Source: Diphasiastrum complanatum (lineage: Eukaryota > Streptophyta > Lycopodiopsida > Lycopodiales > Lycopodiaceae). Taken from it: a DNA stretch of 64,000 bases. Position 1 is the stretch's first letter; every line of letters starts with the position of its first letter. Shown piece by piece: positions 23,880 through 36,419 of the stretch. A model generated the notes under the pieces. That model was not told where the DNA came from and did no database searches. It worked only from the letters and a program-made list of their open reading frames with translations. The stretch lies in the NCBI GenBank assembly GCA_029204225.1, contig CM055100.1, forward strand, positions 33,507,645 to 33,571,644. The letters run 5' to 3'. A program made the translations under genes and the position numbers.

Positions 23880-24510
23880 CCTTTCTATGCTTAGCATGGG
23901 TAACAAGTTATTGCAACTACTGAATATTCATTTGTTTAAAAGAGTTTCACTTTTTAGAACCTAGGTGACCTATGCTCAGCATAGGTGGTTGCTTGAGTCT
24001 CCTCCTATTACCTATGCTCAACATAGGATGTGTTCGGGTACTAAGCGCCCACCTATGCTTAACAAAAGAAGAACATGAAGGAGACATAGCATGTCACCCT
24101 CATGTTCTACTTCTTACTTCTTATCTAAACTATGTTGGCATAGGTCAGCTCTTTGATCCTCTTCTCACCTATGCTCAGCATAGGTGGTCTCTCGAGTAAT
24201 GTCCAACCACCTATGCTCAGCATAGGATGTGTTCGGGTACTAAGCGCCCACCTATGCTTAGCATAGCATGTCCCCTTCGTGTTCTACTTCTTACTTCTTA
24301 TCTGACCTATGTTGGGCATAGGTCGGCTCTTCGATCCTCTTCTCACTTATGCTCAACATAGGTGGTCTCTCGCATAGGTGAGAGTCAAGGGTGCGAAGGC
24401 ATCCTATGCTGAGCATAGGTGGTTGGAGATTACTCGAGAGACCACCTATATTGAGCATAGGTGAGAAGATGATCGAAGAGCTGACCTATGCTCAGCATAG
24501 GTCAGGACTC
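23880..24510. promoter_or_regulatory. Right array of ACCTATGCTNAGCATAGGT palindromes
   Basis: Mirror of the array at 13440-13960, with about twelve full or decayed dyads (for example near 23890, 23972, 24010, 24052, 24168, 24212, 24252, 24310, 24348, 24406, 24446 and 24489). It lies 5' of the right methyltransferase-like gene. The dyad centres survive better than the sequence between them. Confidence 0.8.
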
Positions 24511-25733
24511 GTATTCCACAGTTGTTGCAAGCCTCAGCTTCTCAAAAGTGAAAATTATGAGACATTTTTGCAAGAATATGTGCTTCTCCTTGTCTTAGAT
24601 ACTTGTAAATCATGTGAATCTATTATTAAATTTTACAAAAATTACATGGCTTTTAGTAATTTTTAGAGATTTTAGTCTAAAATTGCTTATCTTTTTTAAG
24701 TTTTCAATATTTTTATTAAGATGATGTTTGAAATTTTACTCAAGAACCTTCTTCTTTGCAGATTGTGTCCTCTTTCTGCTAAATTTTTAAAATATCGAGG
24801 ATTTCTTTTAAAATATCGGACAAACCTCAAGAAATCTCGTTGAAAGACAACAAAAAATTCATGTACGACTTTACCAGAGGAGTTAACAACACAAAGCTCT
24901 CTGAGTTTTTTATTCATTTAGCAGAGAAGCCTGGCAGGGGGGATTCACACTTTTATATTCAAGGAAGATTGCTTGCTGATCAACCAGATGAGGATGAGGA
25001 AGAAGGTTTTGTGAACATCCTGGTAAAAGAGATGGATAAGTCTCGTTCTATTTTCATTTTGAACGAGACTATGATGAAGATTCGACTCTGCCAAAATGAC
25101 GCTATCAAAACTTACTTTGATAAAGCTCTTGTGACTTTGGTATGTAATCATAAATCATGTTTTGAATTTTGTTTATTAACATGTGTTCTATGCTTAGCAT
25201 AGTGTTTGACTAATTATAAAATTCCTAGCACCTTGCAAGCAATAGATCTCTTATTAAAATTGAGTAGTCTTATCCTGAGCATAACTCATATAAACTTCTT
25301 TGCTCATTATGCTATAAACCTGTATTTTGTTTGTGTTCAAAGCATAAAGCAATGCTTAAAATTGGTGCTAACTGCTATTGCAGAGGGGAAAGGTCCAGTA
25401 TTTTCATTACAGAGTGCTAAATCTGTATCTATGGGACCTCACAAGCCTGCTTCTACCACTGCTCAGGTCACAAAACCCACCACTGAAAATGTTGAGGCCA
25501 CCGTAGCTGCCCCTCACCCAAGAAAAAAAAGATCACACAATATTTTTGAATCCTCACCCACGAGACCCAAGTCCCGCCCAAAGACCATGGGCCGCCATAA
25601 GGCATTCCTTCAGTTGAAAGCAAAAAAGATGTATCTGGACCTACTATGTCTTTACTTGGTGCTTCCATTTGCCCCCTTCAAGACACCTCTAAAATTGCTA
25701 AATTTAGAGATGAAATTCATAAGATATTGACCA

Positions 25734-28700
25734 TGTGATAGGCCTCCTGTTGATCCAATAACTGGAGATAGGCCAATGGAAGTAAGAGAACCTAACGAAA
25801 TGTGAAAAGTACAGTACTAAGGACCGTAAATGGATCTTTGAATGATGCACAAGGTTGATTGTGTGCTTGTTAAACAATCTATCAGATACTAATCATTAGA
25901 AAACAAGATTTAGTTTAGCAGCTTGATAGAAAACAAGTAGAGACAATCAGAGCATTAATCAAAAACTATAATCCAAGTTCCCACGTGTGAAAATCAAGCT
26001 GTAGTAGCTCCAAAAAGTTTCTATTTTCTCACTATGGAGAATGGGAATACATAGTTAAAGACACTTCTTTTGCCAAGTTAGGTGAAAATCCAGCATGTAA
26101 TAAGGAAGTAGACTCAACTTTCTTGCCCTAATGTGAAAACCCTAGCCTAGATCCAAGAGTCATGCTTGGTAGGTGCATGGTAGGTACAAATCTCATCATG
26201 AATCATGGTCTAGATCCTACAAAGTAGGAATCACTACCAAATGGACACAACCACTCCTCTTGACTCGTGGTAACCTACTTTAGGTGTGGATTTAAAGTGG
26301 CATTTTGGCCATTCAAGTGACTAACAAAAAATATTGACAAAATGTGCAATATTCTACATGGCTAGATTTGCCAATGTAGGCAATTTTTCACACTCCTACT
26401 CAAATCTAGCCTTGGAAACCACAATACTTTTATCAATCACTCCAATTGAAGATCTAAGCTTGATAAATGAATCTTTAGGTAAAGATTTAGTAAACAAATC
26501 AGCCAAGCAACTCGATGATGACACATGTTGGAGCTTGATCTCTTTGGCTTGCACTTTCTCCCTCACAAAATGATGAGCAATATCGATGTGTTTGCTCCTT
26601 GCATGGAATGTAGGATTAGTTGCAAGTGATTGGGCTGATTGGCTGTCACAATAGATGATAGGGATATCCTCCTCCATGACATGAAGCTCCACCAATAGCC
26701 TTTTGAGCCACAAGACCTCCTTGCATATTGATGTCAAGGCCTGTGGAAGATTCTTCCTTTTTGGAAAGCCATGATATTACTCCATCACATAGAAAGGTGG
26801 CAAAAGCACTTGTTGATCTTCTATCCACTTTGTCACCTGCAAAATCCGAGTCACTATAGGATCTTAAGCCAAGATTAGTCCCTCTATACAAAATGACAAA
26901 GTTCTTAGTAGATGAAATGTATCTAAGAACTCTTTTGGCCATCTTCCAATGTGAAACTAGAGGACTTTGCATGGATTGGCTTAACTTTCCAACACTGTAA
27001 CTTAGATTAGGTCTAGTTATAGTTAAATAAATCAAGGAGCCAGTAAGCCTTCTATATAATGTGCTATCCTCAAAGGATGTTTCATCACAACCAATAGATG
27101 CTTTTGCATGTTGCTCCATTGGTGTCTCAATGCCTTTACAATTCCTCATTCCAAATCTATCTAGGATGGATGTGGCATATTTAGATTCACAAATAACTCT
27201 AAAATCACATCCTCTAATAACCTCTATTCCAAGAATGAAGCTCAATAGGCCGAGATCTACCATCTTAAACTCTTTTTCTAAAGCAATTTTTACATCTCTA
27301 ATTTCATCTAGATCATTACCACTCAAGATAATGTCATCTACATACAAAACAAGAATAATGATCATGCCATCATGAAATCTTATGTACAATGATGGATCAT
27401 AGGCACTCAATACAAAATTGATGGAAATGAGAAAAGATTTTAGCCTAGAGTACCATGCTCTAGGTGCTTGCTTGAGCCCATAAAGGCTCTTCTTCAAGAA
27501 ACACACCTTTCCTTCATGCTTTGCCTTGATGAACCCCTCGGGTTGCCTCATGTAGATCTCTTCCTCCAAATAACCATTGAGGAATGCATTTGTGAAGTCA
27601 AGTTGGAATAGCTCCCAATTGAAGGTTGTAGCAAGACTAATGATCAACCTGATAGTAACAAGCTTAGCCACAAGAGCAGAAATCTCATCATAATCAATGC
27701 CTTTGGTTTGTAAAAAACCTTTGGTTACAAGCCTAGCTTTATGCCTGCTTATTGATCCATCTTGATTATACTTCAATCTAAATACCCACTTGCAATCAAG
27801 AGGTTTCTTTCCTTGAGGAAGATCCACAAGATCCCAAGTATGATTCTCAATGAGAGCATCATACTCTACTTGCATAGCATTCACCCAACTTTTAGATTTA
27901 CATGCATCTTCATAGCATGTTGGCTCATCTAAAATTGAAGTAAGAAAGGTGTAAGATGTGAAAGATGATGAGCCTTCCCTTTGATCACCTTGACCATCAT
28001 AGGTGAGCCTCAGTGGCTCAGTCCTTGCCATTGTAGATCTTTTTGGAGTTATTGCATCTTGAGGTGGATCCTCAAGTTCTTCACTTGGAAGCTCCTCCTC
28101 CATCCTAGCATGATCCTTGGCATCAAGATGATTAGTAACATTATCGTCCAAATCACAAGCATGTCCTCCATAAAAAATAACATCCCTACTCACTATCACC
28201 TTGCTAGTGACTGGGATTCAAGACTCTATATCCTTTGTTATTCTCAACATATCCCACAAAGATGCCTTTGATGGATGTTGCATCATCCTTCTTCCTCTTA
28301 TCCAAGGATTGGTGTACATAGCAAGTGGATCCAAAAACCTTGAGATCCTTGAGATTCAAATAGAACTTCAAATGGTGTGATTCCTCCAATGGCTTGGTTA
28401 GGCAATCTATTGCAAAAATAATTAGCACAAGTTATTGTTTCACCCCAAAATGGTTTGGATAGAGAAGCATCTAGCCTTAAGGCCTTAGCACACTCACAAA
28501 GAGATCTATTTCTTCTCTCACTCACTCCATTTTGTTGAGGGGTGTACGGACATGACAACTCCCTCTTTATGCCATTAGAACTACAAAAGTCAATCAACTT
28601 ATTGGAGATATACTCGTCTCTATTATCACTCATTAATACCTTAATCTTGGTACTAAGTTGATTTTCTGCCAAAGTCTTGAACTTTACAAAAGAATCAAAC

Positions 28701-29389
28701 ACCATAGATTTGCTCGACAAGAGTACATCCAACAATAATTAAAATAGTCATCAATGAAGATTACATAATATTTGGCACCACCATTAGACTCATGTGAAAA
28801 GCTATGAACATCCAAATGGATGAGTTCAAGAAGAGAGCTTGATCTTGATGTTGATCTTGAGAAGGGTAGTTTGTGAGCCTCTGAGAGGCTGCATGCTTCA
28901 CATCTCTTCCCACACTTTGACAAATGCTTGGGGAGTTCAACTGCAAGCTCCTTTGCAACCATAGATTCCATGGCTTTGAAGTTGGGGTGGCCCAACCTTT
29001 TGTGCCATAGTTCCACCTTTGATAACTCCAACTTTGCCAAGTTAACACTCTCCACTATAATATTAGCATCAAGCTTAAAAAATCTACCTTGCTTAAAGCC
29101 TTTGGCTATACATTCATCATTTCTAAGGATGGAACAAACTCCATGCTTAAATTGTACATCAAGCCCATTATCCATTAATTGGCCAATACTAAACAAATTC
29201 TTGATTAACTTAGAAACATAAAGAACATTCTCAAGATTCATCCTTTTGGATGATCCAACATACAATGAAATGGTTTCTATTCCACTTATCTTACATTCTT
29301 GACTGCTTGCAGTATAGATTGATCTATGTAAATTATTGTAAGAAAGTAAATTGGAGAAAATGTCCTTTTGATATGTCATGTGGGACAGT
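25734..29389 (-). mobile_element. Ty1/copia element, copia-2 (5' truncated), nested in the methyltransferase gene
   Basis: It reads integrase (29379-28300; LWHKRLGH, GVSERRNRSL), then reverse transcriptase (28199-26760). The RT shows QLDFTNAFLNGYLEEEIYM and LYVDDIILSGND, with a complete YVDD box. RNase H (26737-26400) has YCDSQSAQSLA and HVSSSSCLADLFTK. The 3' LTR is 25734-26392, starting TGTGAAAAATTGCC and ending TATCACA. The protease is cut within its S-H-M-T motif at 29389, so the 5' LTR and gag are gone. The RT frame is long (about 490 codons), making this one of the least decayed pieces of the window, though INT/RT frames are broken near 28200 and 26740. Confidence 0.88.
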
Positions 29390-30339
29390 TATCCCAAGAA
29401 TATCCTCATATTCCCTCTTTCCGAACCGTTAGTGCCATTGCATTTACTGGCATGATAGTGGAAGAAGTAATATTGCTCACTTGAAATCATAATATTGATT
29501 AGGACTACCGCATGAAAATGACCGTAATACAAAGAATTCAATTTTTTCATAAGGAATATATGAGAGTCTCAAAAATTGGAGATGTGAATCAATTGGAGCT
29601 TAAGGCAGTTTGAGCTCAAAACACATGCCTGCCGTTTGATTCAAAAAAATCCTACGTAGAGCCTTACAAAATACGACAATTTTTTTCAACTTGCTTTCCA
29701 TAGTGGTCAGGTAAATTTTTTTTTTAAGCTTGGCTTGGAATGTTCTGTTCAAAATTTATATTATTAGATTCAAATTTTGAAATTTATTTTAGTATTTCTA
29801 ATGCTTTTAAATAATTAAATTTTTTTTTGATTCTAGGTATGGACCCTTGTTGATAAAATTTTTGACAAGTGGGAGAATTTTCAAATAAAAGGCCAACCTA
29901 CTCAAGGTGCCTCGAAAGGAAAAAAAAAAAAGTTGTCATCTCTCAAACTCTAAAGCCAATCCCTACAGAAATGGGAATATCAGAGTGGAAGAACATGCAA
30001 GGGATTAGCTTGTCGGAGCTAATAATAAGTGTTCTTTCTAGAGTTGGTGATAGTCAACTCTCCCTTGCAAAAATGGGGAAGGAATTTCAGAGGTGATATT
30101 TATTTTCAGGTCTTTTTTTTTATATGACGATTATCAAGATTTAGAAGTATTTCTAACAATTACATGTTTTTAAATGCAGACATAAATTGTTTATGAAAGT
30201 TCGAGAAGCCCTTGTGTTGTACAAGGTTAAACTGTCAGGATTTCGAAGAGTGCCAAAGGCTCTATCCTTTGAGTAGCCGAAACGAGGCATTAAGTCCATT
30301 TTTTATTTTGTTTAGAGACATGATATTTACTTCACCCAT

Positions 30340-30495
30340 GCTAAGCAAAGCTTCTTCTTTATCTCTTTATATTTTATCTCCTATGCTAAGCATACTAGCT
30401 TCTTCTTTATCTCCTTTTGTTTTGTCTCCTATGCTTAGCATAGCTTTTTCTTTATCTTTTTATGTTTTATCTCCTATGCTAAGCATTGCTTTTTT
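30340..30495. repeat. Intronic TATGCTNAGCATA minisatellite, right copy
   Basis: Four units mirrored from 10449-10610, spaced about 46 bp, within the intron before the motif-IV exon. A T-run follows the last unit. Confidence 0.85.
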
Positions 30496-31700
30496 TTTTT
30501 TTTTTCTCAGTCCCCCGAAGATTAGAAAAACAAAGTCCTTCCAGAGCAATTCAAAAGACATTTTTTGAAAGGAAAGGCAGAAAAAAAGGACAAGGAAAGA
30601 CTAGCACGGGGTGAGACCATTGCGGAGGAGGATCCTTTAGAGACTTACCTTCCCAAAAATTTTGATGATCAACCATGCTTTTACACAGTTGAGGAGGGCG
30701 ATTGTAGAGAAATTTCAAAATTTCTAAAGAAAAGGACTTATACACTCTGCATTGCCGATATATCATATGGATTTTAGATAAAGGAATCATTAAATGATGA
30801 TTCTCCTTTCAAATTCACTGAAATCCATAGTTTCATGCAAGGGTTTTTTGAAATCACAACATCTCTTGTTATTTTTCATTTCTCTTGGCAATCAGCTTCA
30901 ATATAGAAAGCTTTATTAATTTTCTGTAACGCGGGAATTGAAAATTTATTAATTCGTATTTTAATTCAAAGTTTTATTTTAAATTTAGTATAAGCAACAA
31001 TATTAACTTAAACAATTTGAAATTTTTTATTTATTTTAGTTGTAATGTTCCTTTTCAGGTACAAGCCCAATGTCAGAAACTTGGGAGGAGCGCGACTTTG
31101 CAATGAAATAGAATGTATAATCATTGGTTATTATTCTTTAGACGGCAAGCGCTCGATGCTTCATTTACAACACCTCCAGACTGACAAGTTTTGGCAACTT
31201 GTTCCAATAGCCAACCATGACAAAAAAACTTAAAAATCCAATGACGGGTTCCGTGGCTTGTCCCTACCGAAAGGCACAAAAATTAATTAATCATTTAATT
31301 GATATTTTTTTTCACCCAACTGATTGGGTTTTGGACTTATTTAGCGGTAGCGGCACTACGGGCGAATGTGTTGTTCAGAAAGGCAGGTATGTTGTTGTAG
31401 TAAATTTAGATTCCAATTTAGTTGATTTTGTGAAAATGAGAATGGAATCTCTTTCGGTTTTGCCAGCTGGCTGAGGTAGAAAAGAGTTCAAACAACGAGG
31501 ACTCAATAATTTTCTTGTCCAACGAACACCAACCTCCTGCTAGTGAGAAAGTGGGTGATACAGGGGAGTTTGCTGATGTCCTAGTTCAGGACTATAATGT
31601 GGTTACAGTTGTCGACGAAATTGGGGAAGAGGTGCGAGTTGACACTATAGTGGCTCCTCAAGAAAAAGAGAAATATGTAAATGACCTTGATGATTTCTAA

Positions 31701-32150
31701 GAGTAATAAATTCTCTTTTATTGTAGGAAACAATTGCATTTATATTTCTTGAAATATTGTGTAATCTTTTTGATTAATTTAATATTTTTAAATTTGTTTG
31801 TATTGAAAAATAGATTTGGCAGTTTTTTGATAATTTGAATATTGGCAAAACTAAAATTGCAATGAACTGTCAAGTTTTAATTATTTTATTTTTTCATTGT
31901 GTTTTTATAATAAAATTTTGGAAATAATTTTACTTGCAATCATTTAATATTTAAAAATAAGTATAGATTTAAATACTGATTAAAATTTTTGTCATGATTT
32001 AAAAAATATCTTTGTTGATGCAAGAATTGTAATTTAAAAAAAATTAAATTAAACTTTTGTTTTAAATAAGCAAAAGTTTTTATTTTAGTTATTCTAATGG
32101 GTGTGTATCTAATGATTTTGTTTTGAATAGTATTAGTATTTCTTATAAGT
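31701..32150. other. AT-rich 3' flank of methyltransferase gene
   Basis: Mirror of about 8816-9240. It is AT-rich, with no gene seen. Confidence 0.6.
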
Positions 32151-32345
32151 TAGCAATTGTACAAAGGCAGATAGAGTCTCAAAACAAGTATTGAGCAATG
32201 TGCTAAGTTGAATTTAACTACAAGAAGAAAGAGATAGCATATGCAAAAATGAATAGACAAAAAGTACAACAACTCAAAGATCAAGAGACATGGCTCTGAT
32301 ACCAATTAGTTGACAAGAATATTGAACTTGCAAATGCTATATTAG
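32151..32345 (-). pseudogene. EPRV leader with primer-binding site, right outer junction
   Basis: Inverted copy of 8613-8812. The complement of the PBS (GGCTCTGATACCA near 32293) is joined to a plus-strand scrap reading VDKNIELANAILGF, which belongs to the EPRV capsid region. A (CA)n run follows at 32352-32376. Confidence 0.8.
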
Positions 32346-32421
32346 GCTTTACACACACACACACACACACACACATATTTCATAGGTCCCGCGGTACTGG
32401 ATAAGAGATGGAGCCTCTATG

Positions 32422-32985
32422 CCGCCGCTGGGCCACATACGGTTGCAGCATCATGTCTGATGGCTGGGGAGGAGGCCAATTCTCAACATCTTGGCTCCAG
32501 CTGCATGGGCACACCGGTTTTGAGGGCCATGGATTGCAGTAGGGGGGGAAGAGTCATATCTGCAGAGTTCATGTTTGATGTCATCAAGTCTTCCATCATG
32601 TCCATAGGCCCCCAACATGTCGTTATGGCGATGACAGACAATGCCACTAACTGGGTTCAGATGGGTGTCCTGCGAGAGGCCGAGTTCCCTCACATCGTTC
32701 ATACCCCCTGTGCAGCGCATGGCATAGACCTTCTCATGGGGGACATGGTGCACGTTCTTGGGTTAGAGCCATTGTCCGTGAGGCCCTCTTCCTGGTGACT
32801 TTTGTGACCAGGAAGAGGCGTGTTCTGGCCATGTTTCGGGTGTTCAGCCAGTTGGGCCTCAAGAAGCCAACACCCACACGCTTTGCTTTTGACTTGGTGG
32901 TCATCGACCGTCTGATCAGGTGTAGGGCACAGCTTCTACAGATGGTTGTTGCCAGCGATTTTTGGTGTGCTAGTACGTTTCAGCT
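32422..32985 (+). pseudogene. hAT transposase fragment
   Basis: The order is typical of the hAT catalytic region. ATYGCSIMSDGW is at the very start, then FMFDVIKSSIMSIGPQHVV, then AMTDNATNWVQMGVLREAEFP, and PCAAHGIDLL near 32710. A later piece, LKKPTPTRFAFDLVVIDRL (about 32860), follows in another frame. It starts abruptly at the inverted-duplication end and stops at the EPRV-1 junction near 32985, so both termini are missing. Similar motifs occur in the larger hAT pseudogene at 47511-50256. Confidence 0.85.
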
Positions 32986-33165
32986 AACAGTACATCCACC
33001 TAAAAGACCTCGTGCTAACAAGCAAGCTGAATCGTCTTCTTCATACCAACAATCATCTGTTTCTAAAATCAGTGACATGATTGTCTACAACATTGATCAG
33101 TCTTCTCCTGACGAAATCATTCAAACTTTACAATACATGTCCGCTAAGACATAGCATCAATTTCA
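32986..33165 (+). pseudogene. EPRV-1 capsid-region fragment
   Basis: MIVYNIDQSSPDEIIQTLQY matches the EPRV-2 capsid-region reading frame at 43780-43850 almost word for word. It is fused directly to hAT sequence upstream and, at about 33165-33215, to reverse-transcriptase sequence downstream, so a large internal part of the viral genome is deleted here. Confidence 0.8.
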
Positions 33166-33209
33166 AGAATTTTTTTGAAAGTCAAGCTGTCACTATTGCC
33201 ACAATCGGT

Positions 33210-33835
33210 TTTCAGCCAAAAATTAATTTTCTTGGTGTGACAATTTGCAATGGCAAGATCAAGCTGCTTCCACATGTCTTGAAAAAACTTACTGATATGA
33301 AAGATTTTACATCTGTTACCGGTTTGTAGAAAATTTTTGGTTGTCTTAATTGGATTAATTGGAGCCTGCCAAATCTCGCCATGTTAACACAGTCGCTTTG
33401 ACACCTTCTGACTAAATCAGATCATCCGCATCAGTGGACGTCTAAGCATCAAGAATGTGTTAAACTGATTTAGCATTATTGTGCCAATCTGCCTCCTCTT
33501 CGGCCGACCAATGGCAAAATGTCGTTTTGTGCATTATCTATGTTGATGCAAGTTTACATGCTTGGGGCACTATCTTGTGCGAAGACAAACCCAATCAACC
33601 TATGGCAATATGTCATTTTGCGCATGCTTCTGGTAGTTTCACATCGACACAAAGCCACTATTTACCTCATCACAAAATCCTCGCTGCCAAAAATGCATTT
33701 TTCGCTTTCAGATTTTTTATTGTGCAGCAACAATTCATACTCTCGTACTGATATGAAAATCTTTAAATCATTTCTTCAAAGCAAGAACACTCCAGGAATC
33801 AAAAACAACATTGCGGATTTCTTTAATTGACTCTA
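33210..33835 (+). pseudogene. EPRV-1 reverse transcriptase C-terminus and RNase H remnant
   Basis: INFLGVTICNGKIKL marks the end of a caulimovirid reverse transcriptase (thumb region). It is followed, after a frame change, by an RNase H domain with IYVDASLHAWGTIL (first catalytic Asp) and HKILAAKNAFFAF (around the catalytic Glu), ending NIADFF near 33825. The palm with the catalytic YxDD box is absent, and stops and frameshifts occur at about 33329, 33470 and 33828. The copy cannot encode an active enzyme. Confidence 0.85.
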
Positions 33836-33884
33836 TCCTCCGCCAGATGCAAAGACACTTATATTACCAAAGCCTCCACCTTGA

Positions 33885-34312
33885 CAATCGCATGTCGACC
33901 TAAGCGTCCCAGTTTTTGTGGGGAATCTTTTTATGCTGATGTCATGCTGGTAATATCATGTTGATGACATCATCCCACTAGAAAAATATCTCAATAGTGC
34001 ATGCCAGTTGTCGCACACTAATGCACCACTTTAAGTGCGCCACTGTAGGTACAATTATTCCTTCTTGTCACATCTGTCAGTGACACCTAATATTCCACTA
34101 CTTAGCGGACTCACTCGTGAATCAAGCCCAACTCGAGTATATAAGAGTCTCTGAGTTCTCTAGGTTTTTGAAGTTTTCATTTAGTTTCATCATGAGTCAT
34201 CTATAGCTATCAAGCTCTTACATTGTAATCTCTCGTGTCTTTTTGTATCCAATCTACTTCCATATCTGTGTGTCTCTTTAATTGTCTCTTAATTGTCTCG
34301 CCTCTCATTAAT
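33885..34312 (+). promoter_or_regulatory. EPRV-1 intergenic region with pregenomic promoter
   Basis: TATATAA sits at 34138-34144, about 170 bp before the primer-binding site. Upstream there is a GATGACATCATCCC element (near 33961) resembling the TGACG-type activator sites of caulimovirid promoters, and EPRV-2 keeps a related TTGACATCATCCC near 41422. The position, between RNase H and the PBS, matches the large intergenic region of Caulimoviridae. Confidence 0.65.
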
Positions 34313-34325
34313 TGGTATCAGAGCC
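34313..34325 (+). other. EPRV-1 primer-binding site (tRNA-Met)
   Basis: TGGTATCAGAGCC, the standard caulimovirid minus-strand start site, complementary to plant initiator tRNA-Met. Confidence 0.85.
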
Positions 34326-34583
34326 ATGTCTCTTGATCGTTGATTTGTTGTACTTTTGCTTTGTCTATTCATTTTTTTGCATATGCTATCTCTTTCTTCT
34401 TGTAGTTAATTCAACTTAGCACATTGCTCAATACTGGTTTTGAAACTCTACCTGCCTTCGTACAATCACCCATACAGCCACCAACAGTTGCCTCCTAGAC
34501 GCAAGGCATTAGGAAAGGATTCCACAGAGCCGCAGTCATCGCATCGAACACTCTCGCTCCCACCTGTACGCGTGTTTTGTATC

Positions 34584-35027
34584 ATGGCAGTTTCATTCAG
34601 ATTGGTATTAATCCGACTTCCTGGTTTAATTCAGATAGGTATTATTCTGTTATTCCGTAAAGGACTTCTTGTCTCATGCTTACTTGCTATTCTTGATAAG
34701 AGGCATAAGTCTTTTGAAGCCCAATATATTGGTGGTTGTGAAGGCAACCTCGCCAATGGCCCGCTGTATTTGGAAGTAAACTTCAAACTAATGTTTATCC
34801 TTGACAGATCCTTACTTTCCAAAAATCCTTACGTTATACAATACCGGCCTACCGGCCTACCGGTTGTATACAAAGGTTCAACCTCGAAAGGAACCAACGA
34901 CAACAATAAAGGGCAAGATATTGTCATTAAAACTGATTCTCAGAATCACGTATTAATGTTCGACCAAATTTCATGGTCTGATGTCAAACTTCCAGCTGAT
35001 TGCAAATTGATATTAGGCCAACTTTGA
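34584..35027 (+). pseudogene. EPRV-1 movement protein, internally deleted
   Basis: The frame opens MAVS at 34584 in the same leader context as EPRV-2 (TTTTGTATC before the ATG). It then skips most of the N-terminal third seen in EPRV-2 and resumes at LIQIGI. GGCEGNLANGPLYLEV and LPVVYKGSTSK follow, in the order of the caulimovirid 30K-type movement domain. In plants this protein lets virus pass through plasmodesmata. The deletion and the truncated C-terminus make it non-functional. Confidence 0.75.
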
Positions 35028-35039
35028 CATTTGTTGCGT

Positions 35040-35940
35040 TAAAACCACGGGTATTTCAAGCTCAAATTCCCTCTAGTAGATTTATTGAAGCCCTGTATGC
35101 TGAATTTGTTGGTAATAAAACGGATGAAGCCCACCTCCTGATCCTCGTATTGCAGATATTCTAGCTGGTCGAACTCTTGCCAAAACAATCCATGATATGA
35201 GCTCTCTAGATCTTTCCCTAGTTCATCATGCTCAAAGTGCATTTCGTACTCCTGCATCTGTACATCCATCTCTACGCTGCTCTTCTTGGCAAGAACCTCC
35301 TCAACCTCGTCGACGTCCCTCTACACCACCGTACACTACCTCTACACCTCTTCGGCCACCCAGTTCTCATCAACAGCCTGCTCGAACATCTCTTGTTCCT
35401 CCATCTCCAGCCCGTCCTCGATGTTATCCTCCTATCCCTTCTGAAGAAGCTGGTTTCCTTGAAGCACTTCAGAAAACGACAAATGTTGCATTATTCTTAG
35501 CTCATAATCTGCTCTAGAAAATCAAAATCCAAGTTGACAGATATCTGATTCATGCCAGAGCCAACATTCCTATTTCATCCAGGGAAACATATACGGTCAA
35601 TACTAGAATTGCTGTTCAAACTCCTCCAGGTTATGTCTTTCAAGTTCAGACAATTCATTAGCTAAAATTATCTCACACTTTACTGCCGTTATTGCAAGCC
35701 TACACATCTCTACAAAACTTTGTTTAATAAATCTAGAGCTTTATATCTGATACAGAAAAGAGAGATTGTAGCTGAAATCATTTTTATTCCGGTTCCCAAG
35801 ATTGATTTTCATAGAGTTCATAAACGCCTTGCTGATACTCTATCTAGAGAAATCTCATGTTCATGATCCGAAGATATGCCACATTTAGAACCAATCAATG
35901 TCATTCGTAGATCTTCTAGTTCTTTCTCTGATTGCTAAGA
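35040..35940 (+). pseudogene. EPRV-1 capsid / proline-rich region, broken
   Basis: After the movement frame the sequence jumps to the capsid-region words at 35050-35140 (matching EPRV-2 at 43970-44060). A P/S/R-rich stretch follows (about 35160-35430). ARANIPISSRETYTVNT (near 35555) and IPVPKIDFHRVHKRLAD (near 35790) are also present in EPRV-3. Several stops interrupt it. The exact function of this region in the virus is not clear to me. Confidence 0.6.
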
Positions 35941-35989
35941 ATCTGATTACTTAGAACCTTTAAATGTTCTCCATAAGTCTGTTTCATAT

Positions 35990-36300
35990 GTTCCTCACAT
36001 TAACATTTGTTGTCTGATCTCCGAAACACAAACTCCTAGATTTGCAACTATGATTGATACTGGAGCAGCTATCTCATGTGCTAATTTGAATTTATTTCCT
36101 CCGCACATGATTCAGAGCAAAGAAAATCCAATCAAAGTAATCTATTCCAATAGCAAACCTGGCTTACTCCATTGCAGTATCACTTTTCCAATCCTTTTTG
36201 GATCTTTAGAATTGAATATTAATTTCGAAGGACTTTAACATCATTCTACGAATTTCATTATCGACTATGATGTTTTAAGAAGATTATGCCCTGTGATTTT
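35990..36300 (+). pseudogene. EPRV-1 aspartic protease remnant
   Basis: MIDTGAAISCANLNLFPP holds the D-T-G-A active-site loop of a retropepsin, followed by NPIKVIYSNSKPGL and GSLELNINF. EPRV-3 has the same layout at 58118-58681. It stops at 36236, then decays (YDVLRRL near 36270). Confidence 0.85.
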
Positions 36301-36419
36301 ATAATTGTACTCATTTAATTCTGTTTTGTTTTGAATCAATACTATCCTTTATTGCATTCAGCTTCGTCTCAGAATGTATGCGTTTTTTGGAGTTCTTCAC
36401 GACTAATCATTTGTCTGAT

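Larger units (their letters stand above)
24765..31700 (+). pseudogene. Right copy of DNA amino-methyltransferase-like gene, split by copia-2
   Basis: This copy keeps central exons lost on the left. The exons are as follows. About 24840-25140 encodes LSEFFIHLAEKPG and ends ALVTL|GTATGT. From 25382, after CTATTGCAG, comes a basic, P/K-rich stretch. About 29385-29580 includes SQEYPHIPSFRTVSAIAF. About 29840-30092 includes SLSELIISVLSRVGDSQLSL. From 30179 it reads HKLFMKVREALVLYKVKLSG. About 30522-30775 holds the IADISYGF motif-IV position. About 31058-31230 is NVRNLGGARLCNEIEC. About 31228-31470 holds DLFSGSGTT and FVKMRM. The end is DLDDF at 31700. Damage: a stop right after ISYGF, the A7-linked +1 shift at 31221-31228 shared with the left copy, a 5-nt loss near 31467, and copia-2. 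The product would be nuclear if expressed; basic runs could act as localisation signals, but this is inference. Confidence 0.75.
19735..32421. repeat. Right arm of the 24-kb inverted duplication
   Basis: Reverse-complement partner of 8521-15527, expanded by copia-1 (19932-22908) and copia-2 (25734-29389). Without them it is about 6.1 kb. It ends at 32421 against hAT sequence, while the left arm ends at unrelated DNA. Pairing is imperfect, with base changes and small indels throughout, so the two arms have evolved separately for some time. Confidence 0.9.

Noticed and set aside
31221-31228. Programmed -1 ribosomal frameshift at the A7C site of the methyltransferase gene
   Set aside because: The heptamer is out of register with the reading frame, and a +1 shift would be needed, so a mutation shared by both arms is simpler. 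Kept only as an option.
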